From positions 10,682,139 to 10,746,138 of the forward strand of contig NC_064039.1 in assembly GCF_932526225.1 (NCBI RefSeq): DNA of 64,000 bases, in the 5' to 3' direction. Below the pieces are notes generated by a model. That model had not been told where the DNA came from. It did not search any database and saw only the letters and a list, made by a program, of their open reading frames with translations. Shown here in pieces: positions 61,794 through 64,000 of this stretch. The translations under genes and the position numbers were made by a program. Within the stretch, counting starts at the first letter, position 1; each line of letters opens with the position of its first letter. The stretch comes from Nematostella vectensis. Taxonomy: Eukaryota > Cnidaria > Anthozoa > Actiniaria > Edwardsiidae.

Positions 61794-63689
61794 TATGTTC
61801 ATTACGGGATGCATTCAACAGCGTGTCACCATCTTCAATGTGCATTACGGGATGCATTCAATGGCGTGTCATCATCTACTATGTGCGATACGGGATGCAT
61901 TCAATGGCGTGTCATCATCTACTATGTGCATTACAGGACGAGTTCAATGGCGTGTCACCATCTACTATGTGCATTACAGGATGCATTCAATGGCGTGTCA
62001 TCATCTACTATGTGCATTACGGGATGCAATCAATGGCGTGTCATCATCTACTGTGTGCGTTACGGAATGCATTCAATGGGGTGTAATCATCTCCTATCTG
62101 CATTACGGGATGCATTAAATGGCGTGTCATCATGTACTATGTGCATAACGGGATGCATTTAATGACGTGTCATTATCTACTATGTACATTACGGGATGCA
62201 TTCAATGGCGTATCATCATCTACTGTGTGCATTACGGCATGCATTCAATGGCATGTCATCATCTAATATGTGCATTACGGAATGCATTCAATGGTGTGTT
62301 ACCATCTTCTATGTGCATTACGGGATGCATTCAATGGCGTTCCATTATCTACTATGTGCATTACGGAATGCATTCAATGGCGTGTCATCATCTACTGTGT
62401 GCATTACGGCATGCATTCAATGGCATGTCATCATCTAATATGTGCATTACGGAATGCATTCAATGGTGTGTTACCATCTTCTATGTGCATTACGGGATGC
62501 ATTCAATGGCGTTCCATTATCTACTATGTGCATTACGGAATGCATTCAATGGCGTGTCATCATCTACTGTCTGCATTACGGGATGCATTCAATGGCGTGT
62601 CATCATGTACTATGTGCATTACGGGATGCATTCAATGGCGTGTCATTATCTACTGTGTACATTACGGGATGCATTCAATGGCGTGTCATCATCTACTGTG
62701 TGCATTACGAGATACATTCAATGACGTGTCATCATTGCCTATGTGCATTACGGGATGCATACAATGGTGTGTCACCATCTTCAATGTGCATTACGGGATG
62801 CATTTCATGGCGTGTCATCATCTACTATGTGCAATACGGGATGCATTCAATGGCTTGTCATCATCTACTATGTGCATTACAGGACACATTCAATGGCGTG
62901 TCATCATCTACTATGTGCATTACAGGATGCATTCAATGGCGTTTCATCATCTACTATGTGCATTACGGGATGCATTCAATGGCGTGTCATCATCTACTGT
63001 GTGCGATACGGAATGCATTCAATGGGGTGTCATGATCTCCTTTGTGTATTACGCGATGCATTCAATGGCGTGTTAAAATTTACTATGTGCATTACGGAAT
63101 GCATTCAATGACGTGTCATTATCTACTATGTATATTACGGGATGCATTCAATGGCGTGTCATCATTGACTATGTGCATTACGGGATGCATACAATGGTGT
63201 GTCATCATCTATTATGTGCATTACGGGATGCATTCAATGGCGTGTCATCATCTACTATGTGCATTACGGAATACATTCAATGGGGTGTCATCATCTCCTA
63301 TCTGCATTACGGAATGCATTCAATGGCGTGTCATCCTGTACTATGTGCATTACGGGATGCATTCAATAACGTGTCATTATCTACTATGTACATTACGGGA
63401 TGCATTCAATGGCGTGTCATCATCCACTGTGTGCATTACGAGATACATTCAATGACGTGTCATCATTGACTATGTGCATTACGGGATGAATACAATGGTG
63501 TGTCATCATCTATTATGTGCATTACGGGATGCATTCAACGGTGTGTCATCATCTACTATGTGCATTGCGGGATGCATTCAATGGCTTGTCATCATCTACT
63601 ATGTGCATTACGGGATGCATACAATGGCGTGTCATCATCTACTGTGTGCATTACGGAATGCATTCAATGGCGTGTCATCATCTACTATT

Positions 63690-63905
63690 GCTATCACGGG
63701 ATGCACTAAATTTCAACATCCGCTGTATATATTTGAAGACAATACTAATCTCAAGTTGGCTGTCAGATGGGCTTTTATAAAAGTAGAAGCAGCCAAATCT
63801 TTCAACATTGAAACCTTCTTCTAAAAAAAGTTTGTCCATTTTTCATTCATTGCGAGGTTCGATTTGACCTTCAAATATCTACAGATTGAGTTGCTATTTT
63901 CTACA
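63690..63905. repeat. ~215-bp insert in the 43-bp satellite, copy 4
   Basis: Same block, palindrome intact, with a small change at CTTCTAAAAAAAG. The minus frame is interrupted here. Confidence 0.85.
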
Positions 63906-64000
63906 ATGTGCATTACGGAATGCATTTAACGGCGTTTCTTCATCTACTATTTGCATTACGGAATGCATTCAATGGCGTGTCATCATTTACTATGTGCATT

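Larger units (their letters stand above)
55675..64000. repeat. 43-bp satellite array, continues beyond the window
   Basis: Nearly 200 head-to-tail units of 43 bp (core TGTGCATTACGGGATGCATT then CAATGGCGTGTCATCATC). Units differ at a few sites. Higher-order copies are visible, for example a 340-bp block at about 57001 repeated at about 57341. The unit is open in all three plus frames, and because 43 is not divisible by three a 43-residue periodic peptide appears in long overlapping frames. These are not genes by any other sign. Four ~215-bp inserts interrupt the array. Confidence 0.95.

Noticed and set aside
55735-63824. Long plus-strand frames (up to ~520 codons) with a His/Met/Cys-rich 43-residue period
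   Set aside because: By-product of a 43-bp unit open in all frames; listed as a satellite, with the lack of stops kept as a finding.
1-64000. CRISPR array, tRNA or rRNA genes
   Set aside because: The regular repeats have no unique spacers; no cloverleaf or rRNA core was recognised by eye. A tRNAscan/Infernal run would be decisive.

Overview
The window looks like nuclear DNA of a cnidarian, probably an anthozoan such as a sea anemone. The reasons are short exons with GT/AG introns, metazoan gene families (a CCDC125-like coiled-coil protein, a PAN plus F5/8C secreted protein, SLC49A4-like transporters), abundant small inverted-repeat elements and minisatellites, and a Polinton whose accessory proteins resemble those I know from cnidarian Polintons. 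The species call is inference.

Layout. 1-0.8 kb: a 36-bp minisatellite. 1.06-8.68 kb (minus): a CCDC125-like gene, partial at its 3' end, with a 3.8-kb 28/29-bp tandem array inside one intron. 11.72-14.24 kb (minus): a four-exon HAD-family hydrolase. 14.2-19.1 kb: intergenic DNA with small transposons and microsatellites. 19.13-38.88 kb (minus): a two-domain secreted or surface gene (PAN/Apple then F5/8C discoidin) whose intron carries a 17.4-kb Polinton/Maverick at 20585-37994. 41.25-44.74 kb (plus) and 48.86-54.75 kb (minus): two convergent SLC49A4-like MFS genes with the same intron positions, with a two-exon unknown gene between them (45.89-47.41 kb). 55.7-64.0 kb: a 43-bp satellite with four copies of a ~215-bp insert, running off the window end.

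The Polinton appears complete. It has ~0.5-kb terminal inverted repeats, a TTGGTG target duplication, protein-primed PolB, a D,D-35-E integrase, a packaging ATPase, a major capsid candidate, a minor capsid candidate and seven small or membrane proteins typical of the group. Its left arm carries an accessory block: a small membrane protein, a SAP/ankyrin-like protein, a TFIIB-like transcription factor, an ankyrin-repeat protein and a Cys/His-repeat protein. No adenain-type protease is apparent.

The most interesting feature is a candidate self-contained transcription system. Almost every Polinton gene, on both strands, is preceded by a TTTAAAGA-type motif about 17-26 nt before the start codon. 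The motif comes in two flavours (GTGGTTTAAAGAC before PolB and accessory genes; TGATTTAAAGATT before virion genes), and the element encodes its own TFIIB homologue. In addition, the TIRs hold 23 copies of TGATTGACAG (the decameric PBX-MEIS/PREP site) interleaved with CACGTG E-boxes, which suggests host-factor-driven enhancer or replication arrays at both ends.
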